Assembly: GCF_007747995.1 (NCBI RefSeq)
Contig: NZ_CP036276.1
Location: 6,810,001 to 6,874,000 of the forward strand
Direction: 5' to 3'
Source of the DNA: Symmachiella dynata
GTDB taxonomy: Bacteria > Planctomycetota > Planctomycetia > Planctomycetales > Planctomycetaceae
Length of the DNA: 64,000 bases
The translations under genes were made by a program, and so were the position numbers. The notes beneath the pieces are model-generated. The model worked only from the letters and a program-made list of their open reading frames with translations. It made no database searches and was not told the origin of the DNA. Positions 37,501 through 46,779 of the stretch are shown in pieces (positions within the stretch are counted from its first letter, which is position 1; the number at the start of each line of letters is the position of its first letter).

Positions 37501-38157
37501 GCGTGCGAGTTTTTGAAAATCGAGATTGATCACGGCGATCCCAATGAAATCCCCCTCGTCGTTCAATATCTGCACGGCGGCCCGCAGCACCGGTAAAAAC
37601 GGTTGTTCAACAACCCCCTCTTCATCGCGGTTTAAGTTAATCTCAGATAAGTAAACCTGTTGCGGCAACAGTTTTTCAGTTTCGGTGAAATACAATTCTT
37701 CACCGTTGCGGGCCTCGGGATATAAGTGCTCGTGCACCTCTCCGTCTTTGACGTCAATCCGGATCAACTCACGCCCACCGTCCGCTTCACCGATCAACCG
37801 CACTTGATCGTACGGCTTATTTTTCATCGCTTTTTGAAACGCGATCGACAGAGCCTTGCGGAGTTCTTGTTCTGTTTGACCGCCAATCGGATCGATGCCA
37901 TCGGGGGAGTTTTGCGCGCGAACAAGCTCTCTGACCTCCGGCAGCCCCGACAAGGCCAGGACATCTTCGCGGAGCGTCGCTATCGACGACAGCATCTGCA
38001 GGCCGAGGCTGTATCCTTCGTCGCGAAAGTCGGTCAGTTCATGCTCGGTGAGAATTCTCTCCGACTCATTGATCATCAACAGACCAATGGTCCCCGCCGT
38101 CAAAATGACCAACCCGGTGGCCAGCGCACCGATTTTGAATGCAATCCCGAACTTCAT
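34555..38157 (-). CDS. hybrid sensor histidine kinase with Cache-type sensor, PAS and two receivers
   Basis: Membrane sensor of about 1200 residues from ATG ([16 protein letters not shown]; the frame is open 34 codons more). TM1 about 5-27, large periplasmic sensor to about 430 of dCache character, TM2 near 435-458, HAMP about 460-510, PAS about 530-650, coiled coil, HisKA with H699 in [16 protein letters not shown], HATPase with the N box LLSNACKF and [12 protein letters not shown], then two receivers with D996 ([10 protein letters not shown]) and D1117 ([11 protein letters not shown]). The nearby receiver and receiver-cyclase genes are natural downstream partners. The ligand is unknown. Confidence 0.93.
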   Translation of the reverse strand: MKFGIAFKIGALATGLVILTAGTIGLLMINESERILTEHELTDFRDEGYSLGLQMLSSIATLREDVLALSGLPEVRELVRAQNSPDGIDPIGGQTEQELRKALSIAFQKAMKNKPYDQVRLIGEADGGRELIRIDVKDGEVHEHLYPEARNGEELYFTETEKLLPQQVYLSEINLNRDEEGVVEQPFLPVLRAAVQILNDEGDFIGIAVINLDFQKLARTIQSSRLFVYLTNDRGDFLIHPDEDKQFVFDAVDVNEWAADHNELGKHYRLQDQEGFAELNHVYDLPNSEDLQRRGISVDKERLDLRDESKIDKRPLYMLTMHVDSAAAPEGVDELNQRLREIQDEESSVPFFRDVFPDVSIIRVRGNDPEVLERVARDLERRFPGKLTRDTNVRMDTFALHFRRLYFDPGNPDRYLGMVIAASYEEFLAEGAAVRNYALLVVGMLILIGALLAFLVSGVMTRPLQRINAATTQLADGNFDVSLPVKDKSEIGVLARSFSDMVKQLQERNADLADREARMSAIVSTAAEGIIICNGLGMVESYNQAAEEIFGYTAEEAIGTSFSRLLGREGHTPPLPTGSASDSAPTLTRFSDIVELASETIGQRKDGTKFPMEISVSEVRIGERRLFTAIARDVTEQKETEREIRSLNEHLKEAKVHLENRVRERTLKLQQTNADLSTARDEAEDANRAKSAFLAQMSHELRTPLNAIIGYGELLIEDAEDDGNQSLIEDLNKIIEAGRHLLTLINDILDLSKIDAGKMELHLERFNIQQLVESVVDTVDPLVKKNGNTLALQSNDDVGEMYADHTRVRQVLLNLLSNACKFTENGQIDLNVQRIDVEDAPYIQFQVKDTGIGMTPEHLGKLFQTFTQADSSTTRKYGGTGLGLSISRRFCELMGGGVTVESHPGKGSTFTVRIPAEVVASAPVEEPETPVVPETPLLKPRPGESTDVLVIDDDPASRDLLRRFLEKEGFHVVTADGGHEGLRIARQTKPAFITLDVMMPEVDGWAVLSDLKSDPQLCDVPVIMITMVDDENLGYALGATDYLTKPVDRDRLMSLVNKHRDGAPSQDAVLIVEDDEATRELLRRMLQNSDWTIAEAANGRIALDEVAKVRPSLILLDLMMPEMDGFEFLAEIRKAPQWRSIPVIVVTAKELDAEDRKRLNGGVTRILQKGHCSRDDLLNEVRAMMHSASGIRQTGTEEES

Positions 38158-38551
38158 AAATGCTGCCGGCTTGGAGAAATGGTTCTTGATGAAAACAAAC
38201 GGGATTGGGCGACTTTCGCGCTCATTCACCAGCCTACTTGCGGGGACGCCCGAACGCAAGATGTTATTAGGCTCGGGGCTTGAGCAGACTGGCAGGAAGA
38301 TAGAGACCGCCTCGCCTATACCGATTGCCCTGACCTGGACGGGATGTTCGCCGTAAAGAACGGTCTAAACCTCAAGATTTGGTTGACAGGAACATTTGCC
38401 CCACACCGGACTATCGTTGTGTTTTATTCCCCGCCTCGGTTACCATAGAACGTGATAAATAAACGTAATATTTGGCAACAGTCGAAGTCTCGGCGACTGC
38501 CGCCAACGGAGTCTCACCACGAATTTTTACTGCTTAAACCGGGCACAAAAC
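38158..38551. other. intergenic region between divergent genes
   Basis: About 390 bases (290 if the kinase uses its most upstream start). AT-rich toward 38440-38475 (GTGATAAATAAACGTAATAT), where promoters for both directions could lie. No repeat, RNA gene or further coding region was found. Confidence 0.35.
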
Positions 38552-38938
38552 ATGTCGGATCAACATGACATTGTCGAACTGATTTCACTCAATCGGAAAC
38601 TGTTAGCAGCCATCGATGGAAAAGACTGGGGCACGTATGTCGATCTGTGCGACGCCGACCTCACCGCCTTCGAACCGGAAGCTGTCGGCCATTTGGTGAA
38701 AGGTTTGGAATTTCACCGCTTCTATTTCGATCTGGAAAAAGAAGGCCCGCGGCAAAGCACGATCAGCTCTCCTCATGTTAGGTTGGTCGGGGATGTTGCC
38801 GTTGTGACTTATACACGTTTGACGCAGTTTATTGGCATTGATGGGGAGCCGCAAACAGCGACCGCCGAAGAAACCAGAATCTGGCATCACACCGATGGCA
38901 GTTGGCGGCACATTCACTTTCACCGATCGACCAATTGA
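38552..38938 (+). CDS. CaMKII association-domain (SnoaL-like) protein
   Basis: 128-residue single-domain protein of the NTF2/SnoaL fold that matches the association domain of calcium/calmodulin-dependent kinase II: LLAAIDGKDWGTYVDLCD, then LTAFEPEAVGHLVKGLEFHRFYF and a C-terminal WHHTDGSWRHIHFHRS. In bacteria these stand-alone domains form oligomers and their role is poorly known; a small-molecule pocket is likely. Cytoplasmic, no signal. The Tat protein gene starts about 35 bases downstream, so cotranscription is possible. Confidence 0.88.
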   Translation: MSDQHDIVELISLNRKLLAAIDGKDWGTYVDLCDADLTAFEPEAVGHLVKGLEFHRFYFDLEKEGPRQSTISSPHVRLVGDVAVVTYTRLTQFIGIDGEPQTATAEETRIWHHTDGSWRHIHFHRSTN

Positions 38939-38974
38939 CAATACCAGCAATCCTACACCTATTGACTCGAAGCT

Positions 38975-40273
38975 ATGACGATGAATCATTCCCCCCTCGC
39001 GACGAACTTGGCCGACCAATGTACCGGACACAATCGCCGGCAGTTTCTCAAGACCGCCGCAGCGGCCGGGTTATCGATCACGGCTATGACCGGTGGACTG
39101 CAAGCGGCAGCTCCCCAAGAACTGCCCCCCACACGGACAATCACGCGGGGACCAAAATTCCATTGGTTCGGCTACTATGACAAATTGGAATTCGATCCCA
39201 GCGGGCGGTATGTCTTGGGGATGGAGGTCGACTTCGAACACCGCTCGCCGCGGGCGGATGATGAAATCAAAATCGGTATGGTCGATCTGCAGGACAACGA
39301 CCGTTGGATTGAATTGGGCAGCAGCACGGCATGGGGTTGGCAGCAGGGATGCATGTTGCAATGGCGGCCTGGTTCGGACCGCGAGATCGTGTGGAACGAT
39401 CGTGAAGACGGCCGGTATGTTTGTCGCATCATGGATGTCTTCTCGCGCAAGCAGCGAACCATCGACCAAGCGATCTATGCACTCAGCCCCGATGGACGCA
39501 CGGCGGTGGGCTTAGATTTTGCTCGTGTCAACGACGTACGCCCCGGATATGGCTATGTGGGGATTCCGGACAGCAACTCGGATGAGTTGGCGCCGGCCGA
39601 CTCGGGGATCTATCGCGTCGATCTCGAGACGGGCGAATCCCAGACCATTATTCCCATTGCCGAGGCACTCAAAACCGTCGACAAAAAGGAATGGAATTCG
39701 GAGTGCAAACATTATTTTAACCATTTGCTCGTGAATCCCGACGGCACGCGGTTCATCATGTTGCATCGTTGGCAATATCCCGATGGCCACCGCCGCACGC
39801 GGATGTTAACGGCGAACACCGACGGCAAGGACTTGCGGATCGTCGACGACAACGGCTTGACCTCGCATTTTATCTGGCGCGACCCGAACACCATTCTGGC
39901 CTACTCCGAGCAGCAACCGCACGGGCGGGGGTTCTTTTTGTTTCAGGACGAGACCGGCGGCGAAGCCGAGTTTATTGGAAAAGGAATCCTCAAACGCGAC
40001 GGACATTGCTCGTATCTACCGGGTGACGAGTGGATCCTCAACGACACCTATCCCGACTCGAACCGCAACCAAATGCCGCATTTGTTTCATATCGCGACCG
40101 GCAAAGTGGTGCCGCTGGGTTATTTTCGATCCGCGCCGGAATACAAAGGCGAGTGGCGCTGCGACACGCATCCACGGTTCAGTCCCGATGGGACCAAAGT
40201 CGTGGTCGATACCCCTCATGGCGGACACGGACGACAATTGCATCTCATCGACATCAGCGGCATTGTCAGTTAA
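38975..40273 (+). CDS. Tat-exported beta-propeller protein
   Basis: 432 residues with a twin-arginine signal (NRRQFLKTAAAAGLSITAM at about 22-40) and an Ala-x-Ala cleavage region near 48. The mature part reads as a propeller with repeated Asp-Gly/Trp blades (FDPSGRYVLGMEVD, LSPDGRTAVGLDFAR, VNPDGTRFIMLHRW, FSPDGTKVVVDTPHGG). It resembles oligogalacturonate-lyase or TolB-like propellers, with His residues (HYFNHLL, HRWQYPDGHR, RDGHCSY) that could bind metal. Folded export by Tat would suit a cofactor or metal loaded in the cytoplasm. Enzyme activity is not proven. Confidence 0.8.
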   Translation: MTMNHSPLATNLADQCTGHNRRQFLKTAAAAGLSITAMTGGLQAAAPQELPPTRTITRGPKFHWFGYYDKLEFDPSGRYVLGMEVDFEHRSPRADDEIKIGMVDLQDNDRWIELGSSTAWGWQQGCMLQWRPGSDREIVWNDREDGRYVCRIMDVFSRKQRTIDQAIYALSPDGRTAVGLDFARVNDVRPGYGYVGIPDSNSDELAPADSGIYRVDLETGESQTIIPIAEALKTVDKKEWNSECKHYFNHLLVNPDGTRFIMLHRWQYPDGHRRTRMLTANTDGKDLRIVDDNGLTSHFIWRDPNTILAYSEQQPHGRGFFLFQDETGGEAEFIGKGILKRDGHCSYLPGDEWILNDTYPDSNRNQMPHLFHIATGKVVPLGYFRSAPEYKGEWRCDTHPRFSPDGTKVVVDTPHGGHGRQLHLIDISGIVS

Positions 40274-40355
40274 CGGGCGTCTTACGCTGTGGATGCTACG
40301 ACTGCTCCGCGGCAGTCTCTCCTGATTTCGAATCAACGACAAGCGTGGGATAGCG

Positions 40356-41339
40356 GTGCAGGTAATCGCGACGATCGACTGGTGGACCATCGGAGGATAC
40401 GGCATAGCGATCGTGTTATGCGCGGTCCTCATTGTGCCGATCTTGCTGGGGATTTTCTATACCAAAGAATTCCAACGGCTCTTTGAAAGCGCGCTGCCGT
40501 TGCAAGCAGAGCTCGTAGAGCCCGCTCCGGATGACGATCCGGTCGAGTTGACCACCTCAACTGGTCGCCGACTTGTGGGAAGTTTGTTCCGGCATCGCGG
40601 CGGTGAGCGCCACGGGCTGATCATCTTTTGCCACGAATTCACCGGCAATCGCTGGATGTTTCAGCCCTACGTCGACTTCATGCGCGACGATGGTTTCGAC
40701 GTGTTTTCGTTCGACTTTTCGAACCACGGGCAAAGCGACGCGATCGACGGCTACCAGCCGCTGCAATGGGTCACCGAGCACGAAGTGGCCGATGTCGAAA
40801 CGGCGATCGAATATGTCACGTCACGGCAAATTGCTGCGTACGATGAAATTGGATTATTTGGAGTCTCCAAGGGAGGCGGTGCAGCCATTGTCGCAGCTGC
40901 GCGCAATCCCCGGATTCAGGCAGTGATCACCGATGGCGCCTTCCCCACGCATTCCATCGTCACCATCTACGTCGAGCGCTGGGTGCACTTGGTCGTCGCC
41001 TTTGGCGGATTTCTGCGGATGCTCCCGCAATGGGTGCACGCGGGTATCACGCGTATGGAGTTGTTGCGAATACAGCGACGCCGACATTGTCGCTATCCCC
41101 ATGTGGAGTCATCGTTTAGGGTGCTTACTCGGCGTCCGTGGTTTCTGATTCACGGCAATCGGGACAATTACGTTCGCACGGAGGTCATCGAGGCGATTTT
41201 TAATGGAAATGGCCAACCGGAGCAATTTTGGAAAGTCAGTGGGGCAAAGCACAACCAGAGCATTCAAGTGGCACAGCAGGAATACCACGACAAGGTACGT
41301 TCATTTTTCCTAACGCACTTAAATCCTAGCAACTCGTGA
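40356..41339 (+). CDS. membrane-anchored alpha/beta hydrolase
   Basis: 327 residues starting at GTG. N-terminal TM near 12-33 (GYGIAIVLCAVLIVPILLGIF), then an alpha/beta hydrolase domain: oxyanion-side LIIFCHEFTGNRW, nucleophile elbow GVSKGGG (Ser about 171), acid and histidine near FLIHGNRDNYV and SGAKHNQS. Orientation of the soluble domain is uncertain. It may hydrolyse an ester, thioester or peptide. It starts 82 bases after the Tat propeller gene and may share its transcript. A weak hairpin (GGGAGA/TCTCCC at 41376-41394) follows the stop. Confidence 0.82.
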   Translation: MQVIATIDWWTIGGYGIAIVLCAVLIVPILLGIFYTKEFQRLFESALPLQAELVEPAPDDDPVELTTSTGRRLVGSLFRHRGGERHGLIIFCHEFTGNRWMFQPYVDFMRDDGFDVFSFDFSNHGQSDAIDGYQPLQWVTEHEVADVETAIEYVTSRQIAAYDEIGLFGVSKGGGAAIVAAARNPRIQAVITDGAFPTHSIVTIYVERWVHLVVAFGGFLRMLPQWVHAGITRMELLRIQRRRHCRYPHVESSFRVLTRRPWFLIHGNRDNYVRTEVIEAIFNGNGQPEQFWKVSGAKHNQSIQVAQQEYHDKVRSFFLTHLNPSNS

Positions 41340-41859
41340 ACCCATAAGCTTTGCGTTATGCGAACATTCTGCATTGGGAGAGCGCTGTTCTCCCCTTATT
41401 CGTTTGCGATTTTCCAGATAGATCCTTACCATGAGCAGTTAAGAGTCTGTGTAAACTACACAGAGTTGTGCGTTTCCGTCGGTATGGTGAATTGGGACTT
41501 CATCATTTTTGCGGCCGTTTCAATTCTGCAGTTACACACGAATGGAAACTATCGTTGGGTCCCCCCGCGATCGCATCTCCCAGGGCTGGGAACAATCGGT
41601 CACGGCAGTGAGTTGATAGTTTTCCCCAGAAATGTGCAAATAGAGTCTATCTGCCCTGGTCCGGTCGTAAGATCAATCGTGGTAACTCGGATAACCAATT
41701 CGCAAAATCCCCAGTGAGGGTTCGCATCGTGTAAGCGATGCCAAATTGTGTCGTATGCACCAGTCGGCAGTCGATGAGGAATTAGGTTCGGTTGGGAAAT
41801 CCTCCTATTGCGCCGTCTGATTTAAACCGCATTGTATCGATTGGCAACCAAGGAAATTG
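41340..41859. other. intergenic region, no gene supported
   Basis: 520 bases before the acyltransferase operon. It holds the weak hairpin after the hydrolase and must contain the operon promoter. One open frame of 119 codons runs through it on the plus strand but shows no domain, no ribosome site and unusual amino-acid make-up. Confidence 0.35.
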
Positions 41860-42873
41860 ATGTCGGTAGGCGTACGCAAAACAACTGACGAGACCGCTGA
41901 AACGGTCAAAGCCCACTCCACGGCCGACCCGGTCGCTTGGCTTTTCCCCGGACTGGGCTCGCGGTTTGTCGGCATGGGAGCCGATATCATCGGCAAATCC
42001 CCCGTAGCCGACAAATTGATTGCACTCGCTGCTGAGAAACTAGGCTACGACATTCTTGAGGTGTGCCTCTCCGGCAGCGGCCGGAAAATTGTGCCGCCGC
42101 GTATTGAGGCACAAGTCATTTACGTCATCAACTGTGCCTACGTAGATGTCTTGCGCAGCTTGGACCGCCAACCGCAGTTCGTCTGCGGACACAGCCTGGG
42201 AAGTTGGGCCGCTGCTTACGCCTCCGGAGCAATCGATTTCGCATCCGGTTTAGAAATGGTCACCACCGTCGAAGATCTGTTGGAACAACGGATCGCAGAC
42301 GGTGAACAAGCAATGGGTGTAATCATCGGACTAGGCGAGGAAACCGTAACAGGGATCTGCGCTGACCAACAAGATGTTTACCTTGCCAACAGCAACTCCC
42401 CGGAACAATTTGTGATTGCCGGCCGCGCCGCCGGTGTCGATGCGGCCTTGGAAAAAGCTGGAGAGCTGGCGGCAAAGAAATCCCAACGCATTGCCGGCTC
42501 ACGGGCCATGCACACTCCCTTGCTGGCCGATGTGAACGGCGAACTCCAAACAGCGCTGGCGAAGATTACGATCAACGAGCCGACCATTCCTCAAATGAAC
42601 TGCGACACGGCGTGCCCCATGCACACGGCGGAGTATGTTCGCCGACATTTAGGCCAATTCCTCCAACAACCTGTGCGTTGGGAGGCTTCCATGCACGCGT
42701 TAAAAGCTTTGGGCGTCGCACAGTTTGTTGAAGTCGGCGCCGCAGCAGTTCTGACTGGGATGATGCCGTTCATTGATCCCTCTGCGAAAATTGAAACGGT
42801 CTCCGATTTGCTCGCACAAGATGAAACGGCCAATGCCATTGACCTGACAAGTCCTGTTTTGACGGACCGGTAG
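41860..42873 (+). CDS. FabD-like acyltransferase
   Basis: 337 residues of the malonyl-CoA:ACP transacylase fold. Nucleophile S112 in CGHSLGSW and general base H218 in RAMHTPLLA are present. Two typical features are changed: the oxyanion motif is PGLGSRF instead of PGQGSQ, and the region that normally has LVxxRG (carboxylate-binding Arg) reads MVTTVEDLLEQR. It may therefore use a non-carboxylated acyl-CoA. ATG is preceded by AAGGAAATTG, a good ribosome site. The stop lies 3 bases before iorA, so acyl transfer is probably linked to the acyl-CoA made by IorAB. Confidence 0.85.
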   Translation: MSVGVRKTTDETAETVKAHSTADPVAWLFPGLGSRFVGMGADIIGKSPVADKLIALAAEKLGYDILEVCLSGSGRKIVPPRIEAQVIYVINCAYVDVLRSLDRQPQFVCGHSLGSWAAAYASGAIDFASGLEMVTTVEDLLEQRIADGEQAMGVIIGLGEETVTGICADQQDVYLANSNSPEQFVIAGRAAGVDAALEKAGELAAKKSQRIAGSRAMHTPLLADVNGELQTALAKITINEPTIPQMNCDTACPMHTAEYVRRHLGQFLQQPVRWEASMHALKALGVAQFVEVGAAAVLTGMMPFIDPSAKIETVSDLLAQDETANAIDLTSPVLTDR

Positions 42874-42876
42874 TTC

Positions 42877-44682
42877 ATGACGAACCCTTTGCAACCACTA
42901 TTACTTTCGGGCAACCAAGCGATCGCACGCGGCGCCTACGAAAGCGGCGTACGTGTCGCCACCGGCTACCCGGGAACTCCCGCTACGGAAATCGTGGAGA
43001 GCGCCTCGACCTACGGCTCGTTGGAAGCCATGTGGTCGGTGAACGAGAAGGTCGCGCTGGAGACCGCGCTGGGAGCCGCATTTGCCGGCGTCCGCTCGAT
43101 GGTCTCCATGAAACACGTTGGGCTGAACGTGGCAGCCGATCCGCTGTTCTCCGCTTCGTACACAGGCATCAACGGCGGCATGCTGGTCATTGTCGGCGAT
43201 GACCCTTCGGCGCACAGTTCACAAAACGAGCAAGACAGTCGGCATTACGCCCGCGCCGCTAAACTCCCCATGCTCGAGCCCTCCAACAGCCAGGAGGCGA
43301 AGGACTTTGTCGGGATCGCTTTGCACTTGAGCGAAAAATACGACACGCCCGTTATGATGCGGCTTACCACGCGGGTGTGTCATACGCAAAGTCGCGTCAC
43401 GCTGGGCTCCCCCGATCCGTCACGCAATGGAGCCACAGGGTTTCAACCCGATTTCGACAAATACGTCCTGCTGCCTCGCCAAGCCATCAGCCGGCACATG
43501 GTGATCGAAGATCGCATGCTGCACATGGCCGACTTGGCTGAACGACTCGACATCAACCAGACGGAATTCCGCGACACCAAATTAGGCATCGTCACCTCCG
43601 GGATGTGTTATGCCTATGTCCGCGAAGCTTTTCCGGAAGCGTCGGTCTTGAAATTGGGCATGACCTATCCGCTGCCGGCCGAATTGATTCGTGATTTTGC
43701 GTCAAAGGTCGACCGGTTGTTGGTCATCGAAGAACTCGACCCGTTTCTCGAAGAGCATATTCGCGCACTGGGAATCGAAGTCGAAGGCAAGAGTTGGGTC
43801 CCCCGCGTCGGCGAGTTGACACCGCAGCGGATTTTGGCAAGTTTTGCCGCCGGTGTTCCGCAACCGATCGAAAACGGCGACCCCGAGGTTCCCGGCCGCG
43901 CCCCGCGCATCTGCCCCGGTTGCCAATACCTGGGCATCTTTTCAGTCGTCTCCAAGTTGAACGTGACGGTTGCCGGCGACATTGGCTGCTACACGCTCGG
44001 ATCGTTCGCCCCCTGGAATGGCATCGACACGGTTGTCTGCATGGGGGCCAGCATCGGCACCGCCTTGGGCATGGAAAAGGCGCTGAAGAACAAAGGCCAG
44101 GGCCGGATTTTGGCGGTCATTGGTGACGGCACGTTATTGCACTCCGGCATTCCCGCGCTGATGGACGTGGTCTACAACAAGGGGCAGATCACGATCCTCA
44201 TTCTGGACAACTCCACCACTGCCATGACCGGACTGCAAGGGCATCCCGGCAACGGCCAAGGCCTGCAGGGCCGGGAGTCGCAGGGCATCGACATCGAAAA
44301 GCTGTGCGAAGCGATCGGCATCGAGTGGATCCGCGTCGCCAATCCATACGACATGGATGAGACCGAGGATATCCTCCGTGACGCACTGGAGCATCCCGGA
44401 CCCGCTGTCGTCATCAGCCGCGCGCCCTGTCTGCTCATCGAACGCAAAGCGCCCGTGCAACAAGCGTTCGTCACCGCCGAAGCCTGTACGGGATGTGGCG
44501 AGTGCATGAAAGTTGGTTGCCTGGCCGTCGAAAAGCACGTGCTGGACGAAAATTGGGTGGCGCGGATCAACGAGGATCTGTGCATCGGTTGCACATTGTG
44601 CGTCCAAGCCTGTCCCGAAGATGCGATCGCGCCGCGCTCATTAACGGCCACCCCCAACTTGATTGAGTTGCAACCCTCATGA
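42877..44682 (+). CDS. iorA: indolepyruvate:ferredoxin oxidoreductase alpha subunit
   Basis: Oxidative decarboxylation of aryl or branched 2-oxo acids to acyl-CoA with ferredoxin, thiamine diphosphate-dependent. 601 residues: pyrimidine-binding half (GYPGTPATEIVE, NEKVALETALGAA), TPP/Mg half (GDGTLLHSG, LDNSTTAMTG), and two [4Fe-4S] sites at the C-terminus (CTGCGECMKVGC and CIGCTLCVQACP). The length and order match IorA. Middle gene of acyltransferase-iorA-iorB and overlaps iorB by four bases. Cytoplasmic. In an aerobic planctomycete it could serve amino-acid degradation or run in reverse under low oxygen. Confidence 0.94.
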   Translation: MTNPLQPLLLSGNQAIARGAYESGVRVATGYPGTPATEIVESASTYGSLEAMWSVNEKVALETALGAAFAGVRSMVSMKHVGLNVAADPLFSASYTGINGGMLVIVGDDPSAHSSQNEQDSRHYARAAKLPMLEPSNSQEAKDFVGIALHLSEKYDTPVMMRLTTRVCHTQSRVTLGSPDPSRNGATGFQPDFDKYVLLPRQAISRHMVIEDRMLHMADLAERLDINQTEFRDTKLGIVTSGMCYAYVREAFPEASVLKLGMTYPLPAELIRDFASKVDRLLVIEELDPFLEEHIRALGIEVEGKSWVPRVGELTPQRILASFAAGVPQPIENGDPEVPGRAPRICPGCQYLGIFSVVSKLNVTVAGDIGCYTLGSFAPWNGIDTVVCMGASIGTALGMEKALKNKGQGRILAVIGDGTLLHSGIPALMDVVYNKGQITILILDNSTTAMTGLQGHPGNGQGLQGRESQGIDIEKLCEAIGIEWIRVANPYDMDETEDILRDALEHPGPAVVISRAPCLLIERKAPVQQAFVTAEACTGCGECMKVGCLAVEKHVLDENWVARINEDLCIGCTLCVQACPEDAIAPRSLTATPNLIELQPS

Positions 44683-45290
44683 GATCAGCAACGCTTACGA
44701 GCCAGTCGTCCGTGATGTTCACCGGCGTCGGCGGGCAGGGAATCCTGCTGGCGGGCGATGTGTTGGCGGCCGTCGCCCTGCAAGCGGGGTTGGACGTCAA
44801 GAAAAGTGAAATCCGCGGATTGAGCCGCCGCTTCGGCAGCGTCTGGTGCCAAGTCCGTATGGCCGAAGAAGTCCACTCGCCCGTCTGCGGCGAAGGGGCG
44901 ATTGATTTCTTAGTTTCGCTGGAGATGCAAGAAGGCCTGCGACGCTTGCCGTATCTCAACAACAACGGCACCGCACTGATCAACCGCTTGTGGATTGACA
45001 GCAACGGTACCTCCCGCTCCGAACCGCCGCCGGAGTTTGATGAACTGAAATATTCCAACTGCCTGTGGCTGGACGGCACCGAAACCACCCACAACGCCGA
45101 GCAAACGCGGAGCCTGAATTTCTATATGCTCGGCGCGCTGTCCGGCATCTTGCCCTTCGACGAGTCGACCTGGAAGGCCGCCATCGAATCGGTCGTACAA
45201 CCACGGTTCCTCCCCGCCAACCTCGAAATGTTCGCCGCCGGCAGCGACGCCGTCCTCATGCACCCCGCCACCCCACGCAAACCCAAATAG
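44679..45290 (+). CDS. iorB: indolepyruvate:ferredoxin oxidoreductase beta subunit
   Basis: Gamma-type subunit of the 2-oxoacid oxidoreductase, 203 residues, containing TGVGGQGILLAGDVLAAVA near 15-33 and the SEIRGLSRRFGSVWCQVR segment that contacts CoA. Starts inside the stop of iorA (ATGA), which implies coupled translation and a fixed subunit ratio. The C-terminal part (SLNFYMLGALSGILPF) is typical. Its 3' end is followed within ten bases by the 27-nt palindromic element. Confidence 0.93.
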   Translation: MRSATLTSQSSVMFTGVGGQGILLAGDVLAAVALQAGLDVKKSEIRGLSRRFGSVWCQVRMAEEVHSPVCGEGAIDFLVSLEMQEGLRRLPYLNNNGTALINRLWIDSNGTSRSEPPPEFDELKYSNCLWLDGTETTHNAEQTRSLNFYMLGALSGILPFDESTWKAAIESVVQPRFLPANLEMFAAGSDAVLMHPATPRKPK

Positions 45291-45298
45291 CGCAAAGC

Positions 45299-45325
45299 GT
45301 AGGGTGCGTCGCGACGCACCTTTCT
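45299..45325 (+). repeat. 27-nt palindromic 3'-end element, copy 2
   Basis: Identical over all 27 bases to the copy after the pentahaem gene, again right after a stop codon and in the same orientation to the gene (here iorB). Similarity continues weakly for about 75 bases beyond. Confidence 0.8.
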
Positions 45326-45694
45326 AAGTAGTCCGGTGGATCATCCCAACCAACCCATACGCCGCACACGTATGGACAACAGGATTTAGCCACAGAGGAC
45401 ACCGAGAGCACAGAGAAAAGATTGGCAACCCGCTCTTTTAACTTGCCAGCGCAACCTTCTCCCCAAAGATTCTCAGTGGTCAATCTTCCCAGGCAGTCTA
45501 CCTCACATCGCACCGATCGAGGTAGGACGAAAGATTCCTCGCCCCTTATCGTCGCCACCAATGCGTCTCAGCGATGATACTTTCCAGCAAGCTGATACTT
45601 ACCTCTCGTCGAAAAAACCTTGCTGTCGGCCGCCAAAACGCGTATGACAAGGGACCGGTACGAACACGTTATCATCCCATCGAGGCACAAACCT
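45326..45694. other. intergenic region with decayed repeats
   Basis: About 370 bases without a supported gene. The first 90 bases are a diverged relative of 13284-13360, including GCACACGT and TTAGCCACAGAGGA. GAGAGCACAGAGAAAAG near 45402 is the reverse-complement style of the CTCTGTG repeat at 13515. The promoter of the small coiled-coil gene was not found. Confidence 0.4.
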
Positions 45695-45895
45695 ATGCCC
45701 GGAATTATCAATGGTGGCGCGGGGAGGTATGCGGACAGCTTACAAACCGAGTTTGACGAAAAGATGCAGCAACTCGAGCAGCAACTCCAGTCAGCAGCCA
45801 GCCTACCAGCCCAAGAAGACTTGAAGCGGCAAATCGCCGAGACCGAAGCTCGCCACCGGGAAACGCTCAAGTCGCTTTGTTACAATCTATACTAA
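45695..45895 (+). CDS. small coiled-coil protein, 66 aa
   Basis: Unrecognised. From MPGIINGGAGRYADSL the product is mostly a charged helix (FDEKMQQLEQQLQSAA, then LKRQIAETEARHRETLKSL) with heptad-like spacing, ending CYNLY. It resembles small planctomycete proteins annotated only as hypothetical. The ATG sits at a glycine-rich N-terminus; the frame is open upstream but the extra residues look random. The sirtuin gene follows 45 bases after the stop. Confidence 0.6.
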   Translation: MPGIINGGAGRYADSLQTEFDEKMQQLEQQLQSAASLPAQEDLKRQIAETEARHRETLKSLCYNLY

Positions 45896-45914
45896 GCCTC
45901 GCCGCTCGAATTGT
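45896..45914 (+). repeat. 19-bp direct repeat flanking the sirtuin gene, left copy
   Basis: GCCTCGCCGCTCGAATTGT, beginning at the stop of the coiled-coil gene. The same 19 bases recur after the sirtuin gene, 884 bases away, with unrelated bases further out. Confidence 0.75.
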
Positions 45915-45940
45915 TCTACTTCGCCTGGTCGGTCACGCCC

Positions 45941-46711
45941 ATGCCACATCAACAAACCATTGATACGATCGTCCGCATACTTCGCAAAAGCCGGAGCATT
46001 CTGTTCGTGACTGGAGCGGGAATGTCAGCGGACTCTGGGGTCCCGACGTATCGCGGCATTGGGGGGCTCTATGAGGTTGAATCCACGGAAGACGGGTTGC
46101 CGATTGAAGCCATCCTTTCCGGAACGATGATTCGCACAAATCCGCTACTGACTTGGAAGTACCTCGCCGCTATTGCCGCCGCAGCGGAGGGGGCGACTAT
46201 CAACCGGGGGCATTCTGTCATCGCGGAAATGGAACGCCATTTCCCCCGTGTCTGGACTTTGACTCAAAATGTCGATGGCTTTCATCGTGCAGCGGGTTCA
46301 CAGAACGTGATTGAAATACACGGCAATATGCGGTCACTCTCCTGTATGGGGTGTACTTATCGCCGGAACCTAGATGAGACGGCTGGTTTACAAATCCCGC
46401 CTCGTTGTCCTGCTTGTGACGACATCCTCCGACCGGACGTCGTGCTTTTCGAGGAGGCCTTGCCCGAAGACTCGCTGCGGAGTCTGCAACGTCAACTGGA
46501 AACCGGTTTCAGTGTCGTTTTCAGCATCGGGACCAGCGGGCTGTTTCCTTATATCCAAGAACCCATAGCGGCTGCCCGTCGGCGTGGTGTGCCGACAATT
46601 GAAATCAATCCTGATGAAACCATCATTTCGTCCATGGTCGATTATCAGCTACAGTTGGGTGCCGCTGACGCGCTGCAGCAGATATGGCAGCGATATTCGT
46701 TGGCCAACTGA
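45941..46711 (+). CDS. Sir2-family NAD-dependent deacylase
   Basis: Sirtuin, 256 residues from ATG (MPHQQTIDTIVRILRKS). NAD motif GAGMSADSGVPTYRG near 26-40, TQNVDGFH, catalytic His in IEIHGN, and a zinc ribbon of CMGC and CPAC; GTSGLFPY and PTIEINPDET follow. It removes acyl groups from lysines or, in some members, consumes NAD in defence; the short single-domain form fits the former. The listed frame could start earlier but residues before MPHQQ are not typical. A macro-domain gene lies 3 kb away, not adjacent. The gene is enclosed by a 19-bp direct repeat. Confidence 0.93.
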   Translation: MPHQQTIDTIVRILRKSRSILFVTGAGMSADSGVPTYRGIGGLYEVESTEDGLPIEAILSGTMIRTNPLLTWKYLAAIAAAAEGATINRGHSVIAEMERHFPRVWTLTQNVDGFHRAAGSQNVIEIHGNMRSLSCMGCTYRRNLDETAGLQIPPRCPACDDILRPDVVLFEEALPEDSLRSLQRQLETGFSVVFSIGTSGLFPYIQEPIAAARRRGVPTIEINPDETIISSMVDYQLQLGAADALQQIWQRYSLAN

Positions 46712-46779
46712 TGTCGGCCGAGGAATGATGAAATTGAATAGCTGCGTCTTGAACAACCGTGGAATGAATTCAGAAGCCT

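Noticed and set aside
41358-41717. 119-codon frame in the gap before the acyltransferase
   Set aside because: No similarity, no ribosome site, many rare residues for this genome; most likely chance.
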